Assembly (NCBI RefSeq): GCF_004000945.1
Contig: NZ_BIMF01000015.1
Coordinates: forward strand, 1-64,000
Source: Paenibacillus lautus NBRC 15380
GTDB lineage: Bacteria > Bacillota > Bacilli > Paenibacillales > Paenibacillaceae
Direction: 5' to 3'
DNA: 64,000 nt
Below, piece by piece: positions 51,465 to 59,879 of the stretch (its first letter is position 1; each line of letters opens with the position of its first letter). A model generated the notes under the pieces. It ran no database searches, was not told the DNA's origin, and saw nothing but the letters and a program-made list of their open reading frames with translations. The position numbers and the translations under genes were made by a program.

Positions 51465-52004
51465 TCAATCCGATGCTGTATCCTGCATATATGATTTCAA
51501 GCGCTGTTTGAGTTCCTCCATAATATGCTGAAGCCCACTCTCCTGTGGGTACAATGAGATGACCTCTTTTAGAGTGGAAATGGCACGCGCATGCTCATCG
51601 AGTTCGCTATAGACCAGAGCAAGCCATACGTAGGCTTGAGCGTATAAAGGGTCCATCGCTACGGCTGATTTCAGATGAGACACGGCCTGATAGAGCTCAG
51701 ACTTGGTCACATCCTTGCGATTTTCCACCATTTTTCTGGCACGCTGCACCAGTTCCGCCGCCTTGATATGCTGTAAGTGAAGCGCATATTCCGGTTTGTC
51801 AGGCTGCAGCCTGACGGCCTCTTCCGCGTGAGTAATCGCCATCTCCAGTTTGTTGCTTCTGCCGTAGGTAATGGAGCATCGGTAATGCACTTCGGCATCT
51901 CCCGGATTCGCAATGATCGCTTGCTCAAACCAACGTAAGGCCTCTTCGAAATCATTCTGAAGGATGCATCGATATGCTTTTTGTATATAACTTTCAGGTT
52001 TCAC
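51465..52004 (-). CDS. Tetratricopeptide-repeat protein upstream of dapB
   Basis: A 179-aa protein with several TPR units (QKAYRCILQNDFEEALRWFE, CSITYGRSNKLEMAITHAEE, AYVWLALVYSELDEHARAIS). The GTG start at 52004 follows GGGGAGGG by 7 nt; the ATG at 52040 has no ribosome site. It is cytoplasmic with no catalytic motif. It lies 18 bp upstream of dapB on the same strand. Partner and role unknown. Confidence 0.75.
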   Translation of the reverse strand: MKPESYIQKAYRCILQNDFEEALRWFEQAIIANPGDAEVHYRCSITYGRSNKLEMAITHAEEAVRLQPDKPEYALHLQHIKAAELVQRARKMVENRKDVTKSELYQAVSHLKSAVAMDPLYAQAYVWLALVYSELDEHARAISTLKEVISLYPQESGLQHIMEELKQRLKSYMQDTASD

Positions 52005-52053
52005 GGGCTGTCCCTCCCCACAGCGGGTTTGGTACAGCATATGTAGCAGCAGC

Positions 52054-52383
52054 CTAATCGGTGTTTATTTTCGTCCAACGATCGGCATCACGCGTCGCAA
52101 ATTTATGCATGACTTTAGCGTGTGCTTCCGCGAGATCGATGCCAAGAGAATTGGCAAAACAAATTGTAATGAACAATATATCTCCAAGTTCCATTTCGAT
52201 GGAATTGTCTGCTTCATCCGCTTTTTTCGGCTTCTCACCGAACTGATGATTAACCTCTCTGGCGAGTTCGCCCACCTCTTCCGACATACGGGCCATCATG
52301 GATAAAGGACTGAAATAGCCTTCCTTGAATTGTGATATGTATTGATCGACTTCCTGCTGCATTTCAGCCATTGATTTTCCCAA
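52054..52383 (-). CDS. ypjD: MazG-family nucleotide pyrophosphohydrolase (YpjD-like)
   Basis: A 109-aa all-alpha NTP pyrophosphohydrolase. Signature residues: MARMSEEVGELAREVNHQFG (EExxE) and MELGDILFITICFANSLGID (ELxDxL). Hydrolyses non-canonical nucleotides to monophosphates. The start is TTG at 52383 with AAGGGAG 9 nt upstream; MAEMQQ is an alternative. In B. subtilis ypjD sits between ypjC and dapB, as here, except for the extra TPR gene. Confidence 0.88.
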   Translation of the reverse strand: MGKSMAEMQQEVDQYISQFKEGYFSPLSMMARMSEEVGELAREVNHQFGEKPKKADEADNSIEMELGDILFITICFANSLGIDLAEAHAKVMHKFATRDADRWTKINTD

Positions 52384-52387
52384 GACT

Positions 52388-52588
52388 CTAAACTCCCTTC
52401 ACTGCACAGTCTGCCTTAACTTGTAACACCCAAGCCGAAAGCAGCATTCTCTCATGACGAGCGATTGGTTTTAAACCTATGTTATCGTAAAGCGGATTTG
52501 AAAACAAATAATTTTTTATGGCTGGAACATGATCAGCACATACTAGGTAGGTGTACAAGCAACCCAGACATACGGGTAATATCCACAA
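52388..52588 (-). pseudogene. Possible relic of a GNAT acetyltransferase C-terminus
   Basis: The minus-strand frame contains SNPLYDNIGLKPIARHERML, preceded by LVCADHVPAIKNYLF. The pattern S-N-x-x-Y-x-x-I-G-x-x-P is typical of the last helix and strand of GNAT enzymes. No upstream acetyl-CoA-binding core is in frame, and the region runs into the start of ypjC on the other strand. Most likely a truncated remnant; a chance similarity cannot be excluded. Confidence 0.3.
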
Positions 52589-52608
52589 TCGGGAATGCGA
52601 GGGGTCTT

Positions 52609-53478
52609 ATGAAAACGTCCAAGTTGCTCCACCAGCTTCAAACGATCATTCCGATCATCGCCGGTTCCGCCATTTACGCATTCGGCCTTCTGTATTTCAT
52701 CATTCCGAATGAACTCATGGAGGGGGGCGTCACCGGCATTACCGTACTGCTGAACTATGCCTTTAACATATCGCCGTCCATCTCAACCATGGCGCTCAAT
52801 ATCCCGCTATTCTTGGTCGGCATGAAAATCCTCGGTAAACGCCAGTCTATATACACAGGTCTCGGCATTGCCTCATTAACCCTGTTTCTGTGGCTGTTCG
52901 AAGCTTTGATCGACCGCGGCTATGTTGTGCCGTTTCATACCGAACAGGATTATATTCTTGCTGCGCTATACGCAGGTGTCACATTGGGGGCTGGACTCGG
53001 TATCGTGTTCCGGTTTGGCGGGACGACGGGCGGTTCAGACATCATTGCCAGAATCATCAACCGGAAATTCGGCTTCAGTATGGGCCAGATCATTCTATCG
53101 CTTGATATCTTGATTATCGGGCTTTCCTTATTCTTTATCCCGCTCGAGCGGATATTGTATACCCTCGTCGCCGTATTCATCGCTTCCAAGGTCATCGATT
53201 TCATACAGGAAGGAGCTTATGCCGCCAAAGCCTTCACCATCATCAGTGATCAGGCCCCAGATATCGCCCATCGCATATCCACCGAGATGGAGCGAGGGGT
53301 TACGCTAATCCCCGCCATCGGTGCCTACTCCAAGCAAGCCAAGCATATGGTATACTGCGTCGTATCGAGGCAGGAAATTCGCCGCCTAACGGGAATCGCC
53401 AAATCGTTGGACCCTCGGGCATTTATTATCATTAATGATGTCAATGATGTGCATGGCGAAGGATTTAAAGAGGAATAG
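52609..53478 (+). CDS. ypjC: YitT-family (DUF2179) membrane protein
   Basis: A 289-aa protein: five to six membrane helices in the first 200 residues (IIPIIAGSAIYAFGLLYFII, EGGVTGITVLLNYAFNISPS, GLGIVFRFGGTTGGSDIIAR), then a cytoplasmic DUF2179 domain (SKQAKHMVYCVVSRQEIRRL, IINDVNDVHGEGF). The start at 52609 follows GAGGGG by 4 nt; the frame from 52465 is an untranslated extension. It is the only plus-strand gene in this stretch, in the position of B. subtilis ypjC. Transport role unproven for the family. Confidence 0.88.
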   Translation: MKTSKLLHQLQTIIPIIAGSAIYAFGLLYFIIPNELMEGGVTGITVLLNYAFNISPSISTMALNIPLFLVGMKILGKRQSIYTGLGIASLTLFLWLFEALIDRGYVVPFHTEQDYILAALYAGVTLGAGLGIVFRFGGTTGGSDIIARIINRKFGFSMGQIILSLDILIIGLSLFFIPLERILYTLVAVFIASKVIDFIQEGAYAAKAFTIISDQAPDIAHRISTEMERGVTLIPAIGAYSKQAKHMVYCVVSRQEIRRLTGIAKSLDPRAFIIINDVNDVHGEGFKEE

Positions 53479-53495
53479 CCCGGTTCGCACCGGGC
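53478..53495. terminator. Hairpin between convergent ypjC and ypjB
   Basis: Perfect GCCCGGT-TCGC-ACCGGGC hairpin directly at the ypjC stop. There is no T-run on either side, so it is at best a weak bidirectional terminator. Confidence 0.4.
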
Positions 53496-53523
53496 CATGA
53501 TCGGAACAGCTATGGATTCCCGC

Positions 53524-54381
53524 CTACATTTTGCGAGGGAACATTGGTTTTGCGCTATACAACTGACCTCGGTATTTGCGGTATCCCGCAAACGTTAATG
53601 CCGCCAAAATGAAAGCACCGATGACCAGCTGCCACGTCCATGGTTCCTTGACCTCTCCCAGCGGTGCGAGGGCAGGTTCATCCTTCTTTTTGCCAAACAA
53701 CGAGTTGATCATTTCCTCGCCCTGCGGAACCACTTTTTGCACCTGTGCCGTGTCTCCGGATGACACCAGACCTCCGGCATAGGAAATCCAGGACTCCATC
53801 ATGTTAACATCCTCAGGCTTTCGCTGTATGACAACGGAAGGACGGATGAGTTCATAATGTCCACTCAAGCTGTCATACGCTCTTCTCATGCCAGCCTGAT
53901 CCTGCTGGACGGCATATTCCCCCATGACTCTCAGATCTTCACGTATGACCTTATAATATTGCAGCCATAACGCATCTCTGGCATGGATCAGACTATCGGT
54001 TGCCATTCGAAGTTTACCTGCGGACACCATCCAGTGCTGCGGGTCCTGCGTGGCCCTTGCCGTGGCTTCCTTCATCTCCAAAATGCTCTCAGCCAACGCA
54101 TGAATCCCTTCTACTCCGGTCAATCCCTGAAATGACGAAGCCTCAAACAACCCGGATACCCGGCGAATATCCTCCAGGACGGCTTGTACATTGCCTTCTT
54201 CCACATGGCGGTATAGCTGCTCCACTTCCTTGTTCAGCGCCTTGGCCTGTATGGACGCGGCGGGCGAAGTCTCTGACTGTCCGTTTGCCGGGGTAGCCCG
54301 CACAGGATCACCCATGCTGACGGTAACCAGCATAAGCAGTGCAGACAGGCACAGCAGGAGCTTCGGAAAGGTTCGAAACAT
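53524..54381 (-). CDS. ypjB: Sporulation protein YpjB-like
   Basis: A 285-aa exported protein: signal peptide (LLLCLSALLMLVTVSMGDP), long helical outer domain (KALNKEVEQLYRHVEEGNVQ, YDSLSGHYELIRPSVVIQRK), and a C-terminal membrane helix (WQLVIGAFILAALTFAGYRK). The pattern and position between ypjC and ypjA match B. subtilis YpjB, annotated as a sporulation protein. GGAGGG precedes the ATG. Molecular role unknown. Confidence 0.82.
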   Translation of the reverse strand: MFRTFPKLLLCLSALLMLVTVSMGDPVRATPANGQSETSPAASIQAKALNKEVEQLYRHVEEGNVQAVLEDIRRVSGLFEASSFQGLTGVEGIHALAESILEMKEATARATQDPQHWMVSAGKLRMATDSLIHARDALWLQYYKVIREDLRVMGEYAVQQDQAGMRRAYDSLSGHYELIRPSVVIQRKPEDVNMMESWISYAGGLVSSGDTAQVQKVVPQGEEMINSLFGKKKDEPALAPLGEVKEPWTWQLVIGAFILAALTFAGYRKYRGQLYSAKPMFPRKM

Positions 54382-54447
54382 GGGACATCCCTCCTACCGT
54401 ATATGTATGGCAGAAGGGATGCTCATAGAACCGTGTTGCCTACACAG

Positions 54448-55080
54448 CTAACGTGGTTTGGATTTCCCATACTTCATGAAGATCCAACCGGCGAAACCGC
54501 TGAAGAGAGTCAAAAGATACGTGAACAGCTCGACCGCTGATAGGTCGTCATATAACTGACCCGGCAGCCAAGGAAATACGCCGTACGTATAATCAACGGT
54601 ATCATTCAGCAGTGTCCAGGCAATGGCCCCGGTGAGCGCTGTCCAGCGATAATGAAACAATCGTACGAACAATAGCGCTTCCACCGCCATCGCCGTATGG
54701 GAAGCGACGAGCATCCAATCCTGCCATGCCAGCACATCTCCTTGGGCTTGTCCGGCAAATATGATAGCCACGGCCCATATCCCATACTTTACCGATGTAA
54801 CGACCGCCAGCGCCTCAATGAATTGCTGAAACAAGGAGCCCCCAAGCCCCCGAGGCGGGTAAAGCAGCAGCAGCAGCGCCAAGCTGAAGAATAAACTGGC
54901 CGTCGGGCTGTCCGGTACGAATATGACCTGCCATAATAAGCCATGATCCACCGTATCGACCATTTGACCCCCGTACCATATGTATCCATAGATCGTTCCA
55001 AGGATGTTGCAAATGAGCAGCAACCAAAGAATCGATCGCTTGCTTAGAAATTCCCGGCTCCAAACATACGAAATCGACAA
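54448..55080 (-). CDS. ypjA: DUF1405 membrane protein (YpjA-like)
   Basis: A 210-aa protein with about six membrane helices (ILWLLLICNILGTIYGYIWY, SLFFSLALLLLLYP, WMLVASHTAMAVEALLFVRL, LFTYLLTLFSGFAGWIFMKY). The family motif NILGTIYGYIWYGGQ and the D-T-V-D-Y pattern fit DUF1405. The start is TTG at 55080 with AGGAGG 7 nt upstream. It lies between ypjB and qcrC as in B. subtilis. Function unknown. Confidence 0.82.
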   Translation of the reverse strand: MSISYVWSREFLSKRSILWLLLICNILGTIYGYIWYGGQMVDTVDHGLLWQVIFVPDSPTASLFFSLALLLLLYPPRGLGGSLFQQFIEALAVVTSVKYGIWAVAIIFAGQAQGDVLAWQDWMLVASHTAMAVEALLFVRLFHYRWTALTGAIAWTLLNDTVDYTYGVFPWLPGQLYDDLSAVELFTYLLTLFSGFAGWIFMKYGKSKPR

Positions 55081-55177
55081 ACTCCGTCCTCCTGTCCAGT
55101 TCCTTGTATTCTTAATTTTTACGACTAATGCCGATTATACCTAAACCTCGCATATATTTCATCTGTGTACAAACATT

Positions 55178-55212
55178 TAAAAAGAACCTGACCACATTGC
55201 GGTCAGGTTCTT
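55178..55212 (-). terminator. Terminator after qcrABC
   Basis: Twelve-bp perfect stem AAGAACCTGACC (55182-55193) with GGTCAGGTTCTT (55201-55212), 7-nt loop, U5 on the minus strand. Confidence 0.9.
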
Positions 55213-55221
55213 CTATGCATC

Positions 55222-56109
55222 TTACTCTGCAGCGGCTTCTGCCTTTTGGCTTGCGAGCCAATCAGCCAACTGGTCGAGTTGTTCTTCGGTTACTCCGGCC
55301 GCAAGCGCCGTGTCTTTCATAGCCGGCATGCCGCCTTGGCCATTTTCAATAATAGCCACGATCTCTTCTTTCGTGTGGGTATCCCCGACACCACGAAGCG
55401 ACGGTCCGGATGCCCCTTTCAAATCTGCAGCATGACAAGAGATACAGGTAGCTGTCTTAAAGGTTTCCATCGCCGGATTATCCTTATCAACGATTGCTAC
55501 AACACTGTCTTCAGCCTGCTTGCCACTAGTCGTTGGTAGACCAGCTGCATGCTTCTCTTCTGCCTCTTCTTCACGCTGAATATGCTCCGGTTTCTGTCCA
55601 GTAGCTTCCAGCTCATGCACATAGTGCGTCCATGCTGCATTCGTCAGATAGATGACTGCAAATAACGACAGAATCATAAGGGCCGAAGTAATAGGCCGCT
55701 TGTAGAACCGCCGCTCTTTCCCCGTATCAAGGAAAGGAACAAGGAGCAATGCGCCGAAGGCAACGCCTGAAACACCAATCGTACCAAGTACTACATAATC
55801 ACCGGAAGCGTACGGAAGCTTCAGGTATTCATACAGGAACAGGAAATACCAGTCCGGCATCGGGATTACAGAAGCTCCCGGATCCGCCGGATAACCGAGC
55901 GGAGCCGGCTCCGAGATGGTCAGCACAAGAAAACCGACCAGTACAACTACACCAACCATCCATTCCTTCAACAAGAAGTTAGGAATGAACGCTTCTGATT
56001 TGCCGGGATAAGCGGTGTAATCCGGCGGCGTAACCCAACCGCTGCCTTTTTTCACACGCGAATCGCCGACATAAACTACTTTCTCATCAGATTTATGACC
56101 ATGTGCCAT
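55222..56109 (-). CDS. qcrC: Menaquinol-cytochrome c reductase, fused subunit IV/cytochrome c
   Basis: A 295-aa membrane subunit of the b6c-type complex. The N-terminal part is subunit-IV-like with three helices (WMVGVVVLVGFLVLTI, VLGTIGVSGVAFGALLLVPF, ALMILSLFAVIYLTNAAW). The C-terminal part, from about 205, is a class I cytochrome c with the heme motif CISCH and an axial Met near GGMPAMKDT. Electrons pass from QcrB to this heme. It follows qcrB by 21 bp, has GGGAGG before the ATG, and ends the operon. Confidence 0.95.
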   Translation of the reverse strand: MAHGHKSDEKVVYVGDSRVKKGSGWVTPPDYTAYPGKSEAFIPNFLLKEWMVGVVVLVGFLVLTISEPAPLGYPADPGASVIPMPDWYFLFLYEYLKLPYASGDYVVLGTIGVSGVAFGALLLVPFLDTGKERRFYKRPITSALMILSLFAVIYLTNAAWTHYVHELEATGQKPEHIQREEEAEEKHAAGLPTTSGKQAEDSVVAIVDKDNPAMETFKTATCISCHAADLKGASGPSLRGVGDTHTKEEIVAIIENGQGGMPAMKDTALAAGVTEEQLDQLADWLASQKAEAAAE

Positions 56110-56130
56110 AAATATGCGCCTCCCTTCTTC

Positions 56131-56802
56131 TTATAGTGGACCGGAAATACCTTGTCTGCGGATCATGATAAAGTGTCCTACCAATAGAGCAAGAAGGACA
56201 GCCGGAAGGAAGAATACGTGAATAGCGAAGAAACGCGTTAACGTTTCGGCACCTACGATCGTACCGCCTTGCAGCAGCTCTTTAATGATAGGTCCAAGCC
56301 AAGGTACGGAGTTCGCAATCTCCAATGTAACTTTTGTAGCGAAGTAAGCTTTGTTATCCCATGGCAGCAGGTAACCTGTCAAACCAAGACCGAGCATAAC
56401 AAAGAAAATGAGCATACCCACAACCCAGTTCATTTCACGCGGCGCTTTGTACGAGCCGGTGAAGAACACGCGCATCGTATGCAAGAACATCATTACGATT
56501 ACCAAGCTTGCGCCCCAGTGATGCATGCCGCGGACAATTTGTCCGAAGGCAACCTGTGTTTGCAGGTACTCAACACTGTTGTAAGCGTTTATGATATCCG
56601 GTACATAATACATCGTCAGGAACATCCCCGACAGAATCTGGATGACTGTGATAAAAAACGTCAAGCCGCCGAAACAGTACACAAACGCGGAGAAATGATG
56701 CGCCGGGTTTACGTGTTCCGGTACCTCGTGATCTGCAACGTCTCTCCAAATCGGCGTGATATCGAGACGTTCATCAATCCAGTTGTAGACATTCTTCAAC
56801 AT
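56131..56802 (-). CDS. qcrB: Menaquinol-cytochrome c reductase, cytochrome b subunit
   Basis: A 223-aa cytochrome b6-type protein with four helices. Heme-ligating His pairs are in MHHWGASLVIVMMFLHTMRV and around FFAIHVFFLPAVLLALLVGH. The signatures GGLTFFITVIQILSGMFLTM and YLLPWDNKAYFATKV are typical. GGAGG lies upstream of the ATG. Oxidises menaquinol with QcrA and QcrC. Confidence 0.96.
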   Translation of the reverse strand: MLKNVYNWIDERLDITPIWRDVADHEVPEHVNPAHHFSAFVYCFGGLTFFITVIQILSGMFLTMYYVPDIINAYNSVEYLQTQVAFGQIVRGMHHWGASLVIVMMFLHTMRVFFTGSYKAPREMNWVVGMLIFFVMLGLGLTGYLLPWDNKAYFATKVTLEIANSVPWLGPIIKELLQGGTIVGAETLTRFFAIHVFFLPAVLLALLVGHFIMIRRQGISGPL

Positions 56803-56817
56803 CTGAATCTACGCCTC

Positions 56818-57363
56818 CTATTTAACTACGGTATTTGGCACGATGGCGCCGAGGTAAATCCAGCCGTTCTCGATTTTCGTCTCGTACTGGTCAAGCGGCT
56901 TCGGCGCAACTGCCAGGTTCTTCCCATCCGGTGTATAACGCGCACCGTGGCAAGGGCAGTGGTATTCATCAGGGAAATTTTTGTTGTTATTCCATCCAAC
57001 AAGGCATCCCAAATGTTTACAGATCGGTGAAAGCGCTACAATTTCACCCTGATCGTTCTTACGAATCCACGCCGTTAAAGTAGCTGTACTGTTGTACCAG
57101 CCGTCCTGCTGTTTGAGCTCGAAATGGAATTCCTGTGGATCGTTGGTAATTTTGCTCTCTTCCGCGACCTTTACAAAAGACCCTTCTTCTTTATTTTGAA
57201 GAATCGGATCAACGGCAAAGCGAAGCATTGGCAAAACTACTCCAGCAGCCATATAAGCTGTGGCACCGCCCAACGTGTATGTAAGAAATTGTCTGCGGGA
57301 CATCTCTTTCTGTCGGGGTGGATTGTGCGATTCTTCATGCTCGTCATTGTGGTTGCTGCTCAT
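56818..57363 (-). CDS. qcrA: Menaquinol-cytochrome c reductase, Rieske iron-sulfur subunit
   Basis: A 181-aa Rieske protein. Twin-arginine export motif SRRQFLTY precedes a helix (GGATAYMAAGVVLPM). The 2Fe-2S motifs are CKHLGCLVGW and CPCHGARY. The start at 57363 (MSSNHND) follows AAGGGGG by 11 nt; the TTG at 57387 overlaps that site. First gene of qcrABC, with a near-consensus promoter at 57442-57470. Confidence 0.95.
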   Translation of the reverse strand: MSSNHNDEHEESHNPPRQKEMSRRQFLTYTLGGATAYMAAGVVLPMLRFAVDPILQNKEEGSFVKVAEESKITNDPQEFHFELKQQDGWYNSTATLTAWIRKNDQGEIVALSPICKHLGCLVGWNNNKNFPDEYHCPCHGARYTPDGKNLAVAPKPLDQYETKIENGWIYLGAIVPNTVVK

Positions 57364-57441
57364 TCTGTGTTCAACCCCCTTTGTCAACCGTTCTTAAGTG
57401 TCATCAATGATTAAAATCACACGACTTACTAGGACATACTA

Positions 57442-57470
57442 ATAATATCTTAGGCACCCAAGACCGTCAA
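57442..57470 (-). promoter_or_regulatory. Near-consensus sigma-A promoter of qcrABC
   Basis: Minus strand TTGACG (57465-57470), exactly 17 bp, TATTAT (57442-57447). Start expected near 57435, about 70 nt before the qcrA ATG. A GAACCC/GGGTTC hairpin lies just upstream (57477-57495) and may end the ypiF transcript. Confidence 0.7.
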
Positions 57471-57544
57471 GAATTTGAACCCCAAATTTGGGTTCGCTTC
57501 CAATAGCCCTTTCATAAATTGTTGGTTTTTTGTCACATTTGAAC

Positions 57545-57970
57545 TCAGCTTTCCTGCTGCCACATTTCACTGATTTGACCGGAAACGATAGCTGACAGGG
57601 GGATACCCTCATTGCCTTCCAACCTGCGCCGGGACAGTACAAGCGTGCTTTCAGGCACATCCTCTTTAGAGAGCTCAACATCCGCTGTCATGATAACAAC
57701 AAATTTAAACCCGATGGATTTGACATTGTGACAAACCTCATTTAGAAGCTTTATATCTTCAGTATTTCCATATTGTACAGCAGGATATGTAACCAATCTT
57801 CCCTTAAACGGAATTTCTGCCAAATCCATAAAATCCCGCAGCCGTTCAAGCGCAGCTGTAGCCTCCCATGGCGTTTCCAACCCCGATAATCCGGTAAACG
57901 GAATCAGGCAGGTATCAAAAAAAGGTTTAAGTTCCGGCCAAGTCTGCTTGTCTACTTCACTAAATTTCAT
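57545..57970 (-). CDS. ypiF: DUF2487 protein (YpiF-like)
   Basis: A 141-aa cytoplasmic protein in the position of B. subtilis ypiF upstream of qcrA. Characteristic stretches: SEVDKQTWPELKPFFDTCLI, PFTGLSGLETPWEATAALER, AVQYGNTEDIKLLNEVCHNV. Rossmann-like alternation but no active-site motif. The start at 57970 (MKFSEV) follows AAAGGATG by 8 nt. Function unknown. Confidence 0.8.
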   Translation of the reverse strand: MKFSEVDKQTWPELKPFFDTCLIPFTGLSGLETPWEATAALERLRDFMDLAEIPFKGRLVTYPAVQYGNTEDIKLLNEVCHNVKSIGFKFVVIMTADVELSKEDVPESTLVLSRRRLEGNEGIPLSAIVSGQISEMWQQES

Positions 57971-58041
57971 GCATGGTACATCCTTTCTGCTCACTCATCA
58001 TCATTTTGTTATCATTATACGAGTGGAAGAGCGGATAAAGC

Positions 58042-58076
58042 AAAAAAAAAGAAGAAATGCGATAAAGCATTTCTTC
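58042..58076 (-). terminator. Terminator at the end of the IDEAL gene
   Basis: Ten-bp perfect stem GAAGAAATGC (58051-58060) with GCATTTCTTC (58067-58076), then nine U on the minus strand. The stop of the upstream gene (58075) touches the stem. Confidence 0.92.
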
Positions 58077-58254
58077 AATTCAAAGTCCTCAGTTCATCCG
58101 TCAGGTTTCGGAAAGCCACTTCGTCGCCGGAAGCCAGCGCTTCGTCAATTTCTTTATACAGCTCTTCACTCCGATGCTTGCGCAATGCTTCGTCCCACAC
58201 CATTTCGGCCGCCAGACCTAACATAACCTCGTAAGTAACCTTCATCTTATCCAT
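58075..58254 (-). CDS. Short IDEAL-domain protein (59 aa)
   Basis: Nearly the whole product is an IDEAL domain: VTYEVMLGLAAEMVWDEALR then SEELYKEIDEALASGDEVAF, ending TDELRTLN. The domain is named after the I-D-E-A-L motif, visible here as IDEAL. Longer YpiB-type proteins carry it at the C-terminus; here it stands alone. The start at 58254 follows GGAGGTG by about 7 nt; the frame from 58323 is rejected. Position next to ypiF matches ypiB. Probably a protein-interaction or proteolysis-adaptor element; unproven. Confidence 0.82.
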   Translation of the reverse strand: MDKMKVTYEVMLGLAAEMVWDEALRKHRSEELYKEIDEALASGDEVAFRNLTDELRTLN

Positions 58255-58363
58255 TAGGATGCACCTCCAAACTAAATTTTGCGTATACCTTATATTCTTT
58301 CCCTTTAAATGCTTTACTTCCAAAAATTTTTACGGCTGCTGCAAATGTAACCAAACAACCATG

Positions 58364-59515
58364 CTAGAGAATCAAATCGTTCGAATCGCTGATATGTATG
58401 CCGGCTTCCGCGGCCTTTAAGCCAAGAGCGGTCATTTTGTACGAAATTCCCATACTCTGACTCTCTCCTATTCTGAGCATCCCCAAATGCATCAGCATGC
58501 GGATAATCCGCTGCTCCAAAATGTTTTGCGGACTGTCATAATAGAAAGGACGGATTAGCCAGCCCAGCGATTCGTAAAGAGAGGCTGCGGTGACCCAATC
58601 TCTTGCGCATTGACTGATCCAGTATACAAGAGATGTGATATTGGGAATTGCGCCTTTATAAAGTCTTAACCAAAAGCGGAATATCTGTATCACGCTAACT
58701 TGATTTCCTTCCTCCATAAGCGCAGCTCCGCTTTCGGTCAGGATCAACCGGGCATTGTTTTCCCTGATCCATTTTTTAGCGTAAGCATAATCGTACAGCA
58801 GCGCAAACCGATCGGGATATTCAATGCAGGAGCGGCCATACCCGAACCGCCATGCTCCCTTGGTAATGAGCGGTTCCGTAATATGCAGCGTACTCATGAG
58901 CTGTTGCTGATTTCGCCTATACATGAATCCTTCCTGATTCAACTCGATATCATGTCTGCCGACATATTTAAGAATCAGCATGAGATCTTCTGCGGCTAGT
59001 CCCTGCTCATCCCGGTACACTTCCGGGTCATCACTCAATCTATGCAGATTTTGATGAAGCCGTTCACGCAGCACGTCACGAAACCGCTCCTTCAAATCCG
59101 AAGGCACTTGAAACAAATACTTGGTGGAATGGGTAAAGCCGTTAAACAACCAGCCGCTTCGGCGATAACGTGCGACCGCCTCACGCGGACTTTCCGGTTT
59201 GGCAGCGGCAGCTTTCTTATTTGAAGAAGCTTGATCATCTTTCTCCTCCATTTCCGCCGCATGACGGATCGCGGCCGTCAATTCTTCCAGACTGTAGCCT
59301 GTTCGAGTGTCAAATGCCAGGTTGTTCAGAAAACGCAAATCGCTTGGTGACAAGCTGCTGACCTGCTCCTCGATAAACTCTCTGCGTCCGAGCTTGGACA
59401 GGATGCTCTGGATCAGTTCATGCTTTGAATTCCGCTTAGCGTCACAATCATAGTGATTCGCTATATTGCTAAGCTGTCCAATATCGGCATATGTGAGCAT
59501 ATCCGCTAGATTCAT
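58364..59515 (-). CDS. Large hypothetical protein, possibly winged-helix (383 aa)
   Basis: Not firmly recognised. The N-terminal 60 residues look like a SAP/Rho-N-like or ferric-uptake-like helical bundle (YADIGQLSNIANHYDCDAKR, HELIQSILSKLGRREFIEEQ). The rest contains several helix-strand units resembling the helicase-C3/XPB-associated wing domains found in Paenibacillus proteins (EDLMLILKYVGRHDIELNQE, ARLILTESGAALMEEGNQVS, LEQRIIRMLMHLGMLRIGES). No nucleotide-binding motif. GAGGCGATGGAAG precedes the ATG. It sits where B. subtilis has ypiA, but is not a TPR protein. Confidence 0.6.
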   Translation of the reverse strand: MNLADMLTYADIGQLSNIANHYDCDAKRNSKHELIQSILSKLGRREFIEEQVSSLSPSDLRFLNNLAFDTRTGYSLEELTAAIRHAAEMEEKDDQASSNKKAAAAKPESPREAVARYRRSGWLFNGFTHSTKYLFQVPSDLKERFRDVLRERLHQNLHRLSDDPEVYRDEQGLAAEDLMLILKYVGRHDIELNQEGFMYRRNQQQLMSTLHITEPLITKGAWRFGYGRSCIEYPDRFALLYDYAYAKKWIRENNARLILTESGAALMEEGNQVSVIQIFRFWLRLYKGAIPNITSLVYWISQCARDWVTAASLYESLGWLIRPFYYDSPQNILEQRIIRMLMHLGMLRIGESQSMGISYKMTALGLKAAEAGIHISDSNDLIL

Positions 59516-59879
59516 CTTCCATCGCCTCGCCGTTTTACAACCATTATGGGAAGGTTTTGGACATTTGATACCTGATACACTTCGGTTTAACTAAATATTT
59601 TTTTATTTTTTTGTATATAGAAATGACTATGCTCTCTTATTTAATGATAGAATACTTACCGATTGTTGCAGAGAATTCGCTTATGATGTATTACATTTAA
59701 ATAAAATGAAAAACCGCTTATATGAAGGTAATTATTCAACCACTACAGGAGGAACAAAATTATGAGAACTCCAGAACATGAGATATAACTTGGTGCAAAT
59801 CGAATTCGGGGGCCTCCCTTAAGAGCTTTTTAAAAAATGAAAGAACCTTTCATTATCAAAAGCTTGGAGGTTATGAGAA
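59516..59879. other. AT-rich intergenic region before the methyltransferase
   Basis: The first 200 bases are AT-rich with T-runs (about 59595-59620) and no gene. From 59751 a strong AGGAGG precedes a nine-codon ORF (59762-59788). Then come GGGGGCCTCCC and a small ATGAAAG-AAC-CTTTCAT hairpin, before the GGAGG of the methyltransferase gene. Divergent promoters for the genes on both sides should lie here. Confidence 0.4.
59762..59788 (+). CDS. Mini-ORF with strong ribosome site (leader peptide or gene remnant)
   Basis: AGGAGG lies 9 nt before ATG; the product is MRTPEHEI followed by TAA. Such a good ribosome site in front of eight codons suggests either a leader peptide for the downstream methyltransferase or the start of a gene that has been truncated. 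No regulatory codon run is obvious. Confidence 0.3.
   Translation: MRTPEHEI

Noticed and set aside
57477..57496. GAACCC/GGGTTC hairpin as a strong terminator after ypiF
   Set aside because: Good stem but no U-run on the minus strand; kept only as a remark with the qcr promoter.
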